NCBI RefSeq assembly: GCF_002294985.1
Contig: NZ_NSGE01000002.1
Location: forward strand, 248,001 to 312,000
From: Mesorhizobium sp. WSM3862
GTDB lineage: Bacteria; Pseudomonadota; Alphaproteobacteria; Rhizobiales; Rhizobiaceae
Length of the DNA stretch: 64,000 nucleotides
Direction of reading: 5' to 3'
Position numbers and translations under genes: made by a program. This document shows, piece after piece, positions 18,366 to 26,718 of the stretch; position 1 is the first letter of the stretch, and each line of letters begins with the position of its first letter. Below the pieces are notes generated by a model, which was given only the letters and a program-made list of their open reading frames with translations, had not been told where the DNA came from and did not search any database.

Positions 18366-19838
18366 ATGGCCAGCATTACGATCCGCAACCTTGACGATGG
18401 AGTTAAGGACCTGCTGCGCCAATTGGCTGCCGAAAATGGCTGCTCAATGGAGGAGCAGGCCCGGGCGATGATCAGGGCGGCCGTTGAGGGCCGGGCAGGG
18501 CAGGCCGACCGCATCGACCAGATCGAGAAGACGTTGCGCGCGCTGACCGGCCCCGGCCAGCAAGCATCGCCGATCTCCAACTTTCTCGGCAAGTCATCAG
18601 TTCGCGGAACGCTCTCCGGCAAACGCGTCCTTCTCGTCATCGGCGGCGGGATCGCCGCCTACAAATCGTTCGATCTGATCCGGCGCCTGCGCGAGCGCGG
18701 CGCTTCTGTCCGGGTGGTAATGACATCAGCCGCGCAGGAATTCGTCACCACGCTGTCCGTCGGCGCGCTTTCGGCCGACCATGTTTTCACCGAGCTCTTC
18801 GATCGCAATGACGAGCACGATGTCGGCCACATAAGGCTGTCGCGCGAGGCCGATTTGCTGGTCGTGGCGCCGGCCACCGCCGACCTGATGGCGAAGCTCG
18901 CCAACGGCCATGCCAATGATCTCGCCTCGACGGTGCTGCTCGCGACCGACAAGAAAGTGCTGATGGCGCCGGCGATGAATCCGAAGATGTGGTCGCATCC
19001 GGCGACGCGGCGCAACCGGGCGACCTTGCAGAAGGATGGCATCGCCTTTGTCGGGCCGGCCAAGGGCGAGATGGCGGAAAGCAACGAGGCGGGCGAAGGC
19101 CGCATGGCCGAGCCGCTGGAAATCGTGGCCGCGATCGAGGCGATGCTCGACGAGAAGCCGCAGCCGCTTGCCGGCCGCAAGATCATCGTCACCTCGGGGC
19201 CGACGCATGAGCCGATCGATCCGGTGCGCTACATCGCCAACCGTTCGTCCGGCAAGCAGGGCCATGCTATCGCGGCGGCACTGGCGAAGCTCGGCGCCGA
19301 TGTCCGGCTCGTGTCCGGTCCGGTCAACATCGCCGATCCGGCCGGGGTGAAGACCACGCATGTGGAAACAGCGGCCGAGATGAAGGAAGCGGTCGAGAGC
19401 CTTTTGCCGGCGGACGCGGCTGTTTTCGTCGCGGCCGTCGCCGACTGGCGCACCGCGAATGCCGCCGGTGAAAAGATCAAGAAGGTGGCAGGGAAGGGCC
19501 CGCCGTCGCTCAAGATGGTCGAGAATCCCGACATCCTGGCGGGCGTCGGCCATCATGCGCAGAGGCCCGGTCTTGTCGTCGGCTTTGCCGCCGAGACGCA
19601 GGACCTCATCGGCAACGCCGAGGCCAAGCTCAGGAAGAAGGGCGCCGATCTCATCGTCGCGAACGACGTCTCGCATGGGAGCGGCATCGGCTCTTCCGGC
19701 GTTATGGGCGGCGATCGCAACAAGGTGCGCATCGTCTCGCGCACGGGCATCGAGGAGTGGCCGGAGATGGGCAAGGACGAGGTGGCGACACGGCTCGCCG
19801 CATCGATTGCCGAGCGGCTGAAAACGACAGTGGTTTAG
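18366..19838 (+). CDS. coaBC: RHH antitoxin-like domain fused to CoaBC
   Basis: A 490-aa protein. Residues 1 to about 45 (MASITIRNLDDGVKDLLRQL and following MEEQARAMIR) look like a FitA/VapB-type ribbon-helix-helix antitoxin. A linker to about 78 follows, then the flavoprotein CoaC (PPC decarboxylase) and CoaB (phosphopantothenate-cysteine ligase), which catalyse two steps of coenzyme A synthesis. CoaC shows GGGIAAYKS near 86, the DVGHI histidine and PAMNPKMW. CoaB shows TSGPTHEPIDPVRYIANRSS and KIKK. The usual active-site cysteine segment of CoaC (ACG before GRM) reads AESNEAGEGRM here, without cysteine. I see no in-frame ATG or GTG start between the two parts, so the fusion appears real. 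It follows ubiB and converges with an MFS gene. Confidence 0.9.
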   Translation: MASITIRNLDDGVKDLLRQLAAENGCSMEEQARAMIRAAVEGRAGQADRIDQIEKTLRALTGPGQQASPISNFLGKSSVRGTLSGKRVLLVIGGGIAAYKSFDLIRRLRERGASVRVVMTSAAQEFVTTLSVGALSADHVFTELFDRNDEHDVGHIRLSREADLLVVAPATADLMAKLANGHANDLASTVLLATDKKVLMAPAMNPKMWSHPATRRNRATLQKDGIAFVGPAKGEMAESNEAGEGRMAEPLEIVAAIEAMLDEKPQPLAGRKIIVTSGPTHEPIDPVRYIANRSSGKQGHAIAAALAKLGADVRLVSGPVNIADPAGVKTTHVETAAEMKEAVESLLPADAAVFVAAVADWRTANAAGEKIKKVAGKGPPSLKMVENPDILAGVGHHAQRPGLVVGFAAETQDLIGNAEAKLRKKGADLIVANDVSHGSGIGSSGVMGGDRNKVRIVSRTGIEEWPEMGKDEVATRLAASIAERLKTTVV

Positions 19839-21388
19839 CTTGCCGCTGCCTGCGGTCGCATTGGCGGCAGCGCGATCCGCAGCGCGGCGATGCAGCCGAG
19901 GATCCCAAGCGGCACGAAGGCGAGGAAGAGCCAGCCGGCCACGCCTGCAGCCGCGTCACGACTGAGGCCTTGCGAGAAGCCGCTGGCGTTGGCCACAATG
20001 CCGGCAAGGGCCGCGCCCACCGCGTAGCCGATCCGCTGCATGGTCGGCACGGCGGCGGAAGCGATCGTCTGCTCGCCGTCGCGGGCCGAAGCGACGATGA
20101 CACGCGTCAGGAACGGCCAGCAGACGCCGAAGCCGCCACCCTGCAGCAGAGCGCAGAGCAGGATCAGCGGGATCGAACCTGCGGGGATGGCGTAGGCGAA
20201 ACTGGCAAGACCGGAGGCGATCATCAGCGCGCCGACGACGATGATCAGTCTTTCGCGTTCCAGCGGCGCATTGGCGATGAGGATCGACAGGATCGACCAG
20301 GCGATGGATTCGGCAGCGATGATATAGCCGGTGGTCAGGATCGGAATGCCGTGCAGCGTGGTGAGCAGCAGCGGCCCGTAAATGGTGAACGTGCAGGTCG
20401 CTACCGAGAAGGCCGCAACCATGGTCATGCCTGAGCCAAGCGGCGAGCGCCATGAGAACAAAGGTGCCGGAAACAGGCGCGAGCGCGGCCTGAGGGCATC
20501 GATGCGGAAGAAAAGCGCCAGGCCGATCAGCCCGACGGCCAGCAGCAGCGACGAGCGCAGCAGGGCGATGTCGATGCCGGCGGCAGCGATCAGCACGACG
20601 GCGATGGCGAGACAGGCAAGCGCCGGATAGGGAAAGGGCGGCGCCGTGCCGCTGCCCGCCTGCGGCCTCGTCGCCTCCGGCGTGTCCAGCACGATAAAGC
20701 TCGCCAGCGCCATCGCCGCGCCGCCGAAAGTGAAGACGCCAAAGGCCCAGCGCCACGACAGGAACTCGGTCATAACAGCGCCGAGCATCGGTCCGCTGAA
20801 GGCGGCGACGCCCCAGATCGCCGACATGATGCCGAAGAGCTGCGGCCAGATGTTGCGCGGAAAGAGACGCTCGACCGAAACGAAGGCGAGCGACACCAGC
20901 GCGCCGCCGCCAAGTCCCTCGACCAGCCGCCCGGCGAGGAAGAACGGCATGGAGGGTGCCGTCGCGCAGATCAGCGCGCCTGCCGCGTAGAGCAGGGCAG
21001 CGATCATCATGTTGGAGCGCAGCGCGACATAGCTCACCAGCCGCCCGGCGGCCGCACCCGCGACGATGGCGCCGAGCTCATAGATCGCCAGCGACCAGCC
21101 AACGAGCTGCACGCCGGCCAACTCGCCGACCATGGCCGGCATCACCGTCGCCACCATGGTCTCGTTGGTGGCATGCAGCAGGATGCCGAGACTGACAAAG
21201 CAGAAACGCGCCAGGTCGCCGCTTGCCCACAGTGCTCGCCAGTCCACCTTGTTGCCGGCCACCTTGCCGCCGCCTGCTGCCGTCACGTCGATCTCCCGCT
21301 TGTTTTCCGCAACCTCATCCACATTGCGAACGAAGCGCCAGATCCAGTTCGGCAGGGCTTGTAGAACCTCAAGCGCAGTTGAGCTCAA
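19835..21388 (-). CDS. MFS drug/multidrug-type transporter
   Basis: A 517-aa major facilitator of the 14-helix DHA2-like type. After about 55 hydrophilic residues the first span begins (FCFVSLGILLHATNETMVAT); the segment AGRLVEGLGGGALVSLAFVSVERLF near 150-175 corresponds to the motif around spans 4 and 5. The substrate is unknown; export of drugs or metabolites is typical of the family. The start is at the upstream end of the open frame, and later starts are possible because the N-terminal tail is poorly defined. It converges with coaBC, the two stop codons overlapping by two bases. Confidence 0.85.
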   Translation of the reverse strand: MSSTALEVLQALPNWIWRFVRNVDEVAENKREIDVTAAGGGKVAGNKVDWRALWASGDLARFCFVSLGILLHATNETMVATVMPAMVGELAGVQLVGWSLAIYELGAIVAGAAAGRLVSYVALRSNMMIAALLYAAGALICATAPSMPFFLAGRLVEGLGGGALVSLAFVSVERLFPRNIWPQLFGIMSAIWGVAAFSGPMLGAVMTEFLSWRWAFGVFTFGGAAMALASFIVLDTPEATRPQAGSGTAPPFPYPALACLAIAVVLIAAAGIDIALLRSSLLLAVGLIGLALFFRIDALRPRSRLFPAPLFSWRSPLGSGMTMVAAFSVATCTFTIYGPLLLTTLHGIPILTTGYIIAAESIAWSILSILIANAPLERERLIIVVGALMIASGLASFAYAIPAGSIPLILLCALLQGGGFGVCWPFLTRVIVASARDGEQTIASAAVPTMQRIGYAVGAALAGIVANASGFSQGLSRDAAAGVAGWLFLAFVPLGILGCIAALRIALPPMRPQAAAS

Positions 21389-21422
21389 GAGGCATTTCGG
21401 CGATATCGGCGAGCAGCGCGCT

Positions 21423-21455
21423 AAAAATTCGGCCCGGAGCGAGAGTCCCGGGCCG
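21423..21455 (-). terminator. Intrinsic terminator downstream of DUF992 gene
   Basis: Read on the minus strand, CGGCCCGG and CCGGGCCG form an 8-bp perfect stem with a ten-base loop, followed by AATTTTTA. It lies 25 bases beyond the stop at 21481 and before the start of the MFS gene. Confidence 0.85.
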
Positions 21456-21480
21456 TATCGGTGCTAACTGATTTGAAATT

Positions 21481-21957
21481 TCACTTATAGGAGTGGACGA
21501 GGTCCAGCGAAGCCACGGCAACAGCGAGGTTGACGCCGGTCTGCGCCTGGACGCTCAGCGGCTCGAGCATGAAGGCGCCGTCGAGGCCGCCGACCAAAAG
21601 ATTGGCGCCGCCACCGGTCACGACGCTCGCCTCCGCGTTGACGCCGTAATAGCTGCCGGCGAGATCGCCTGCGTCATGGTGGCGGGTGGCGGCGAGAACC
21701 GCCCAGACAAGCTGACCTTGATGCGTCCGGCCGATATCGACGCCGAGCTTGGAGATCATGCCCGTGTATAGCTCGGCCGGGCCGTGATGATAGGGGCGGA
21801 AGACGCAGGACACGCCCTTGTTGGAGGTGATGACGTAACCGGTGCCTCCGTCGATGGTGCAATCGAGCGTGCCGAGCCGGAGCGTGCCGGCGCTGACCGG
21901 AGAAGCGAGGACCGTGGCGGCAAGCGCGGCGGCGGCACAGGCAAGTGTCTTGATCAT
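21481..21957 (-). CDS. Secreted DUF992 family protein
   Basis: A 158-aa periplasmic protein. The signal peptide (MIKTLACAAAALAATVLASP, cleaved after VSA near 23) is followed by the DUF992 pattern: LRLGTLDCTIDGGTGYVITSN near 26-46, the second cysteine in GVSCVFRP, and AGSYYGVNAEASVVTGGGANLLVGG near 100-124. The function of the family is unknown. The start at 21957 has a good AAGGACC ribosome binding site; the longer frame upstream is not conserved. It stands as a single transcription unit with its own terminator. Confidence 0.88.
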   Translation of the reverse strand: MIKTLACAAAALAATVLASPVSAGTLRLGTLDCTIDGGTGYVITSNKGVSCVFRPYHHGPAELYTGMISKLGVDIGRTHQGQLVWAVLAATRHHDAGDLAGSYYGVNAEASVVTGGGANLLVGGLDGAFMLEPLSVQAQTGVNLAVAVASLDLVHSYK

Positions 21958-22146
21958 CGGAAAGGTCCTTTCGCAACAAACGGCCCCGGTTAAACGGTCG
22001 AGGTGCGAGGAGCGTTCCGCCCAAAACTTGGCGCGAGCATGGCGAGCCAACACATCGCCGTTGGCGACTAACGGCCACATCGGCGTGTCAGCGCCGCAAT
22101 AGACCCATCGCGGGCGACCGGACCCCCGGGCGGCCTTAGCTTCCGA

Positions 22147-22998
22147 TCAGCTGGCGCCGGCCGAGGTGCGCGACAGGCCGTCCTTGGCGGGTTGGTAGTT
22201 CGGGTCGAGGTGGACAGCTTCGCGGTAGGACTTGGCCGCCCTTTCCTTGTCGCCGCGTCGCTCGTAGATCAGCGCCTGGTTGGCCCAGGCCTCGGCGTTC
22301 TTGCCGTCGAGCTTGATGGCCATGTTGAAGTCGGCGAAGGCGTTGTCCTCGTCATTCATGGCCAGATAGGACAGGCCGCGGCCGTTGTAGGGCTCGGCTG
22401 CGTCCGGCGCCAGCGAAATGGCGGTCGAGAAATCCTCGATGGCGAACTTATGCTGGCCCTGGCTCTGATAGATCAGGCCGCGATTGTGGTAGGCGCGGGC
22501 GTCGGTCGTGTCGAGTTGGATCGCCTTCTGGAAATCGTTGAAGGCGTCGTTGACGCGGCCGGCCTTGCGATAGAGATTGCCGCGGCCGATATAGGCGGCG
22601 TCGTAATTGGCGTTGATCTGGATCGAGCGGTTATAGTCGGCAAGCGCTGCTTGCTGGTTGCCCAGGAAACGCCGGATGAGCGCCCGGTTCGAATAGGCCT
22701 GATAGAAGTTCGGATTGAGCTGGATGGCGGTGTCGAAATCCTTGAGCGCCGCCTGGTACTGGCCGCCGCGGCCATAGGCCGAGCCGCGCACATTGTAACC
22801 CTCGGGATCCTGAGGATTGCGCTGGATGACAGCCGACAGCGAGGAGATGTTCTCGGTCGAGCCTTGCGCCTTGTCGATACTGTTGAACTCCCCCGTCGGG
22901 GCCGTCTGGCATGCTGCAAGGGTCAGGCCCGAAAGCAGGGCCGCCGTCAGGGCGAAGCCGCGAAAAGCGGTTCTGCGCTCCACGGTAATTGCGTTCAT
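22147..22998 (-). CDS. TPR-repeat lipoprotein
   Basis: A 283-aa protein. The N-terminus ends in a lipobox (LTLAACQTAP, cysteine near residue 30), so it is predicted to be lipid-anchored. The rest is a tandem array of about six tetratricopeptide repeats from about 60 to 275. These have the pattern AYxNRGxxYxxxGxxxxAxxDFxxAIxLxPxx, for example NRALIRRFLGNQQAALADYN and GRGNLYRKAGRVNDAFNDFQ. TPR arrays mediate protein contacts; the partner is unknown. Similar lipoproteins occur in Rhizobiales next to rpsU-like genes. Start 22998 is preferred because GAGGACTGAG precedes it and the signal sequence begins there. Confidence 0.88.
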   Translation of the reverse strand: MNAITVERRTAFRGFALTAALLSGLTLAACQTAPTGEFNSIDKAQGSTENISSLSAVIQRNPQDPEGYNVRGSAYGRGGQYQAALKDFDTAIQLNPNFYQAYSNRALIRRFLGNQQAALADYNRSIQINANYDAAYIGRGNLYRKAGRVNDAFNDFQKAIQLDTTDARAYHNRGLIYQSQGQHKFAIEDFSTAISLAPDAAEPYNGRGLSYLAMNDEDNAFADFNMAIKLDGKNAEAWANQALIYERRGDKERAAKSYREAVHLDPNYQPAKDGLSRTSAGAS

Positions 22999-23060
22999 CT
23001 CAGTCCTCACTGGCGCCGCGCCGTCAGGTCCGTTCCCTCTCCGAACCGGCTCGAACACAT

Positions 23061-23097
23061 AAACAAAAAGGTGGCGGCGATTCCGCATCGCGCCACC
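23061..23097 (-). terminator. Intrinsic terminator of rpsU
   Basis: On the minus strand, GGTGGCGCGAT and ATCGCCGCCACC pair with one bulge around a five-base loop and are followed by TTTTTGTTT. It is 38 bases downstream of the rpsU stop. Confidence 0.88.
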
Positions 23098-23134
23098 CTC
23101 GGTATCCTTCGAAAAGGACGAAAAATTGACGGTA

Positions 23135-23398
23135 TCAGCGCGGCGAACGCGATGCGCCGGCAGCACCAGCCGGAGCCGGGCGCGGGGTCATCGGCAGCAG
23201 GCCTTCGCGCTGGGCGCGCTTGCGGGCCAGCTTGCGGGCGCGGCGGACGGCTTCCGCCTTCTCGCGGGCACGCTTCTCGGACGGCTTTTCGTAGTGACCG
23301 CGCATCTTCATTTCGCGGAAAATACCTTCGCGCTGCATCTTCTTCTTCAGCGCGCGAAGCGCCTGATCAACGTTGTTGTCGCGGACGAGTACCTGCAC
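23135..23398 (-). CDS. rpsU: 30S ribosomal protein S21
   Basis: An 87-aa basic small-subunit protein that contacts the anti-Shine-Dalgarno region of 16S r[23 protein letters not shown] and [20 protein letters not shown] are the family core, with an Arg/Lys-rich helix and a short Pro/Ala-rich tail usual in Rhizobiales. The start is taken as GTG at 23398 (MQVLVRD), preceded by AGGA; an in-frame ATG 45 bases upstream would add residues not found in S21. It has its own terminator. Confidence 0.95.
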   Translation of the reverse strand: MQVLVRDNNVDQALRALKKKMQREGIFREMKMRGHYEKPSEKRAREKAEAVRRARKLARKRAQREGLLPMTPRPAPAGAAGASRSPR

Positions 23399-23575
23399 GT
23401 GCAATCCTGTCTTCGGGTTTGAAATCTCAGGCAAGCAGCCCATAGCCGCATGCCCCCGCAGTGACCTGCACCGCGAATTGTGCCGGCTGATAGCAGAATC
23501 AGGCCGTGCTGTCCACCGTTGATTGCAGGAAACCGCGATCGGAAGCCCGAGCGCCGTGCCTTGCCGGTCTGAGCC

Positions 23576-23962
23576 TTAGGCGGTCGCCAGATGCAGACGG
23601 GCGAAATCCTCAAAGAATTCGCCATAGTCGCAAGTGATTTCCTCGCCGGCCGCGATATCCCGGGTCGCTGTGGCGCCACCATATTGGGAGAAATCCGTGT
23701 TCGGCCGCTCGGAATGGTTCATGAAGCGGCCATTGTCGACCTCATATACCATGAAACCCGGCTTGTCCGGGCTCGGATAGGCGTAGCGGTCGAGCAATTC
23801 CTTGAGATGCGGCGGCGCCTTCTCGTATTTCTCCATGGGGATCAGCCGGTCGAAATCGGGATCGAGCCGCCAGATGGAGGCACCTTTCCTGACCGGCTCG
23901 GCGGCGAAAACGCCGACGCCTTCGATGGCGCTCTGGGCTACATAGGTTCTGATCAGCAGCAT
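23576..23962 (-). CDS. SET-domain protein
   Basis: A 128-aa stand-alone SET domain, the fold of protein-lysine methyltransferases. The N-terminal GVGVFAAEPVRKGA segment (SAM-binding GxG), the FMNHSERPNTDF motif near 81-92 (the NHS asparagine-histidine) and GEEITCDYGEFF near 108-119 (catalytic tyrosine) are all visible. Bacterial members are common in Rhizobiales, and their substrates are mostly unknown. The start at 23962 is chosen for the MLLIRTYV N-terminus; 23992 is an alternative. Confidence 0.88.
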   Translation of the reverse strand: MLLIRTYVAQSAIEGVGVFAAEPVRKGASIWRLDPDFDRLIPMEKYEKAPPHLKELLDRYAYPSPDKPGFMVYEVDNGRFMNHSERPNTDFSQYGGATATRDIAAGEEITCDYGEFFEDFARLHLATA

Positions 23963-24070
23963 CGTTCCGATCCGTTTTCGACGGGAAACCAAATCGTCAA
24001 AACGGACCGGAATGCAAGGCCCCGTCGCGCGATTTCAGCGGATGAGCATGGCTGCCGACCGTCAGATGAT

Positions 24071-24829
24071 TCACGTCCGATTGATCGAAACGCCACCATC
24101 GGCAAACAGTGCCGTGCCAGTGGTGAAGCTTGAGGCGTCCGAGGCAAGGTAGAGCGCGGAGCGGGCGATCTCCTCGGGCTGCGCCATGCGCTTCAGTGCA
24201 TGGATACCTTCGACGAAGGCACGCGCCTCGGGCGTCGTGGTCGTGGCGCCGGGCGTGTCGATGCCGCCGGGCAACAGCGCGTTGACGCGCAGCCCTTTCG
24301 GGCCGTATTCGGCGGCCAGCACCTGCGTCAGCCCGATCAGCCCCGCCTTGGCGGCGGCATAGGCGGCCATGCCCGGCATGCCGGCGGTATAGCCGACGAA
24401 ACTCGAGGTGAAGATCAGCGAGCCGCCGCCGCGCTCCAGCATCGCCGGGATCTGGTGCCTTGCGGCGAGGAAGGCGCTGGTCAAATTGGTGTCGATCGTG
24501 TCGTGCCAAGTCGCCGGCGCCATCTCCGGTACCGGCGCCATCAAGCCGACGGCGCCCGCATTGTTGAAGGCAATGTCGAGGCCGCCGAACCTTTCGACCG
24601 CAAGCTCGACCAGAGCTCTGGCATAGGCTTCGTCCCGGACATCGCCGGCGAGTGCAATTGCGGTTCCACCGGCCGTCTCGATTTCGCCGACGAGTGCATC
24701 GAGCTCGGCCCGGCGGCGCGCCGCGACGACGACACTGGCGCCCTGCTCGGCGAATAGACCGGCCGTGGCGCGGCCGATGCCGGAGCTGGCGCCGGTGACG
24801 ATGGCAACCTTGTTGGTGAGTGCGAACAT
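24071..24829 (-). CDS. Short-chain dehydrogenase/reductase (classical SDR)
   Basis: A 252-aa NAD(P)-dependent oxidoreductase. The cofactor motif TGASSGIG near 13-20, the NNAG motif near 90, the catalytic serine in IFTSSFVG and the YAAAK tyrosine-lysine pair near 156-160 are in place. The C-terminal segment [11 protein letters not shown] fits the family. The substrate cannot be told. It stands alone, divergent from soxB across about 250 bases. Confidence 0.9.
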   Translation of the reverse strand: MFALTNKVAIVTGASSGIGRATAGLFAEQGASVVVAARRRAELDALVGEIETAGGTAIALAGDVRDEAYARALVELAVERFGGLDIAFNNAGAVGLMAPVPEMAPATWHDTIDTNLTSAFLAARHQIPAMLERGGGSLIFTSSFVGYTAGMPGMAAYAAAKAGLIGLTQVLAAEYGPKGLRVNALLPGGIDTPGATTTTPEARAFVEGIHALKRMAQPEEIARSALYLASDASSFTTGTALFADGGVSINRT

Positions 24830-25082
24830 TTCTCATCCTTTCTCTATGCCGGTCCAGCCGGTGGTGGGATGCTTGGTCGCAAATCGGCATTTCGGCAGCC
24901 ACCCGAAAGCTGACTTGCCGATCGGAATGCGAGTTGTCGGGCATGCGCCGCGCAGCCCCGGCGCAAAACGGCAAGCGCCGTCGCAAACAGCGCAAGGGTG
25001 GCTACGCGCTTTCGCTAGTGATACACCACGCGCGCCGGGGAATGCCCGGCCGAGATCCGCGATTTTTGGCGCGAGGCTGAAC

Positions 25083-26336
25083 GTGAAGAAATACTCCGTA
25101 TTCGCCATTGCCCGCGAGGCGATGCGCGGCCACAAGGGCTGGGAAGAGCAATGGACCTCACCCGAGCCGAAGAAGGAATACGACGTCATCATCGTCGGCG
25201 CCGGCGGCCACGGCCTGGCCACCGCCTATTATCTGGCGAGCGAGCACGGCATCACCAATGTCGCGGTGCTGGAAAAGGGCTGGCTCGGCGGCGGCAACAC
25301 CGGCCGCAACACCACCATCATCCGCTCCAACTATCTCTATGACGAAAGCGCCGGCATCTACGACCATGCGCTGAAGTTGTGGGACGGACTGAGCCAGGAG
25401 CTCAATTACAACGTCATGTATTCGGCGCGCGGCGTCATGATGCTCGCGCACAATGTGCATGACGTTCAGGTGTTCAAGCGCCACATCCATGCCAACCGCC
25501 TCAACGGCATCGACAATGAGTGGCTGACGCCGGAACAGGCGAAGGAGTTCTGTCCGCCGCTCAACATTTCCAAGGAGGCGCGCTATCCGGTCATGGGTGC
25601 CGCGCTGCAGCGCCGCGGCGGCACGGCCCGCCACGATGCGGTCGCCTGGGGTTATGCGCGCGGCGCCTCGGCGCGCGGCGTGCACATCATCCAGAACTGC
25701 GAGGTCACCGGCGTCAAGCGTGCGGCCAACGGCGCGGTCACCGGCGTCGAGACGACGCGCGGCTTCATCGGCGCCAAGAAGGTCGGCGTCGTCGCGGCCG
25801 GCCATTCGTCGGTCATCATGGATATGGCCGGCGTGCGCATGCCGTTGGAGAGTTATCCGTTGCAGGCGCTGGTCTCGGAGCCGGTCAAGCCGGTGGTGCC
25901 ATGCGTCATCATGTCGAACACGGTGCACGCCTATATCTCGCAGTCGGACAAGGGCGAGCTGGTCATCGGCGCCGGCACCGACCAGTATATCTCCTATTCG
26001 CAAACCGGCGGCCTGCACATCCTGCAGCACACGCTCGACGCCATCTGCGAAATGTTCCCGATCTTCACCCGCATGAAGATGCTGCGCTCCTGGGGCGGCA
26101 TCGTCGACGTGACCCCCGACCGCTCGCCGATCCTGGCTAAGACGCCGGTCAAGGGCCTCTATGTCAATTGCGGCTGGGGCACCGGCGGCTTCAAGGCGAC
26201 GCCAGGTTCGGGCAACGTCTTTGCCCACACCATCGCCAGGGACGACCCGCACCCGATCAACGCGCCCTTCACGCTCGAGCGCTTCCGCACCGGCCGTCTC
26301 ATCGACGAAGCGGCGGCGGCGGCGGTGGCGCATTGA
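25083..26336 (+). CDS. soxB: Sarcosine oxidase beta subunit
   Basis: A 417-aa FAD-dependent subunit of heterotetrameric sarcosine oxidase, which oxidatively demethylates sarcosine to glycine with tetrahydrofolate as one-carbon acceptor. The dinucleotide-binding motif [18 protein letters not shown] near 36-53, [13 protein letters not shown] near 77 and the C-terminal [17 protein letters not shown] near 360 are typical. The start is taken as GTG at 25083 ([15 protein letters not shown]), with GAGG upstream; family N-termini begin at this point. First gene of soxBDAG. Sarcosine or glycine betaine breakdown is the likely role. Confidence 0.95.
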   Translation: MKKYSVFAIAREAMRGHKGWEEQWTSPEPKKEYDVIIVGAGGHGLATAYYLASEHGITNVAVLEKGWLGGGNTGRNTTIIRSNYLYDESAGIYDHALKLWDGLSQELNYNVMYSARGVMMLAHNVHDVQVFKRHIHANRLNGIDNEWLTPEQAKEFCPPLNISKEARYPVMGAALQRRGGTARHDAVAWGYARGASARGVHIIQNCEVTGVKRAANGAVTGVETTRGFIGAKKVGVVAAGHSSVIMDMAGVRMPLESYPLQALVSEPVKPVVPCVIMSNTVHAYISQSDKGELVIGAGTDQYISYSQTGGLHILQHTLDAICEMFPIFTRMKMLRSWGGIVDVTPDRSPILAKTPVKGLYVNCGWGTGGFKATPGSGNVFAHTIARDDPHPINAPFTLERFRTGRLIDEAAAAAVAH

Positions 26337-26421
26337 TGATGGCCGAGATGGCCTGCCAGAGGCTTTGCGATCAACCGGCCGGCGTCCGCGTCGGCCATGG
26401 AGAATTGTAGGATCAACCTAG

Positions 26422-26718
26422 ATGCTTCTCATCCGCTGTCCCTATTGCGAGGAAGAGCGCCCGGAACTCGAGTTCCGCAATGCCGGCGAGGCGCATATCG
26501 CGCGCCCGACCAACATTGCCGCCGAAAGCGAAGACGATTTCGAGAAATTCTTTTTCATCCGCTCGAACCCGAAAGGCGTCATCTATGAGCGCTGGCGGCA
26601 TATCCATGGCTGCGCCCGCTTCTTCAACGCCGTGCGCGACACCGTCACCGACAAGTTCGTCATGACCTACAAGGCCGGCGAGCCGAGGCCCGCGAAGCTG
26701 CCTGGAGCCTCGAAATGA
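26422..26718 (+). CDS. soxD: Sarcosine oxidase delta subunit
   Basis: A 98-aa zinc-binding delta subunit. The cysteines of LIRCPYCEEER near 3-13 and the histidine and cysteine of HIHGCARFFN near 60-69 are the metal ligands of the family. It follows soxB by 85 bases and overlaps the start of soxA by four bases (ATGA). Confidence 0.94.
   Translation: MLLIRCPYCEEERPELEFRNAGEAHIARPTNIAAESEDDFEKFFFIRSNPKGVIYERWRHIHGCARFFNAVRDTVTDKFVMTYKAGEPRPAKLPGASK

Noticed and set aside
22192..23445. 417-codon plus-strand frame over the TPR gene and rpsU
   Set aside because: It is antisense to two clear genes and has no domain features.
24830..25082. Possible glycine riboswitch before soxB
   Set aside because: I looked for the paired conserved aptamer elements expected for glycine-related genes and could not find them.
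26336..26410. 24-codon open frame between soxB and soxD
   Set aside because: It is very short and has no ribosome binding site or similarity; it looks like spacer sequence.
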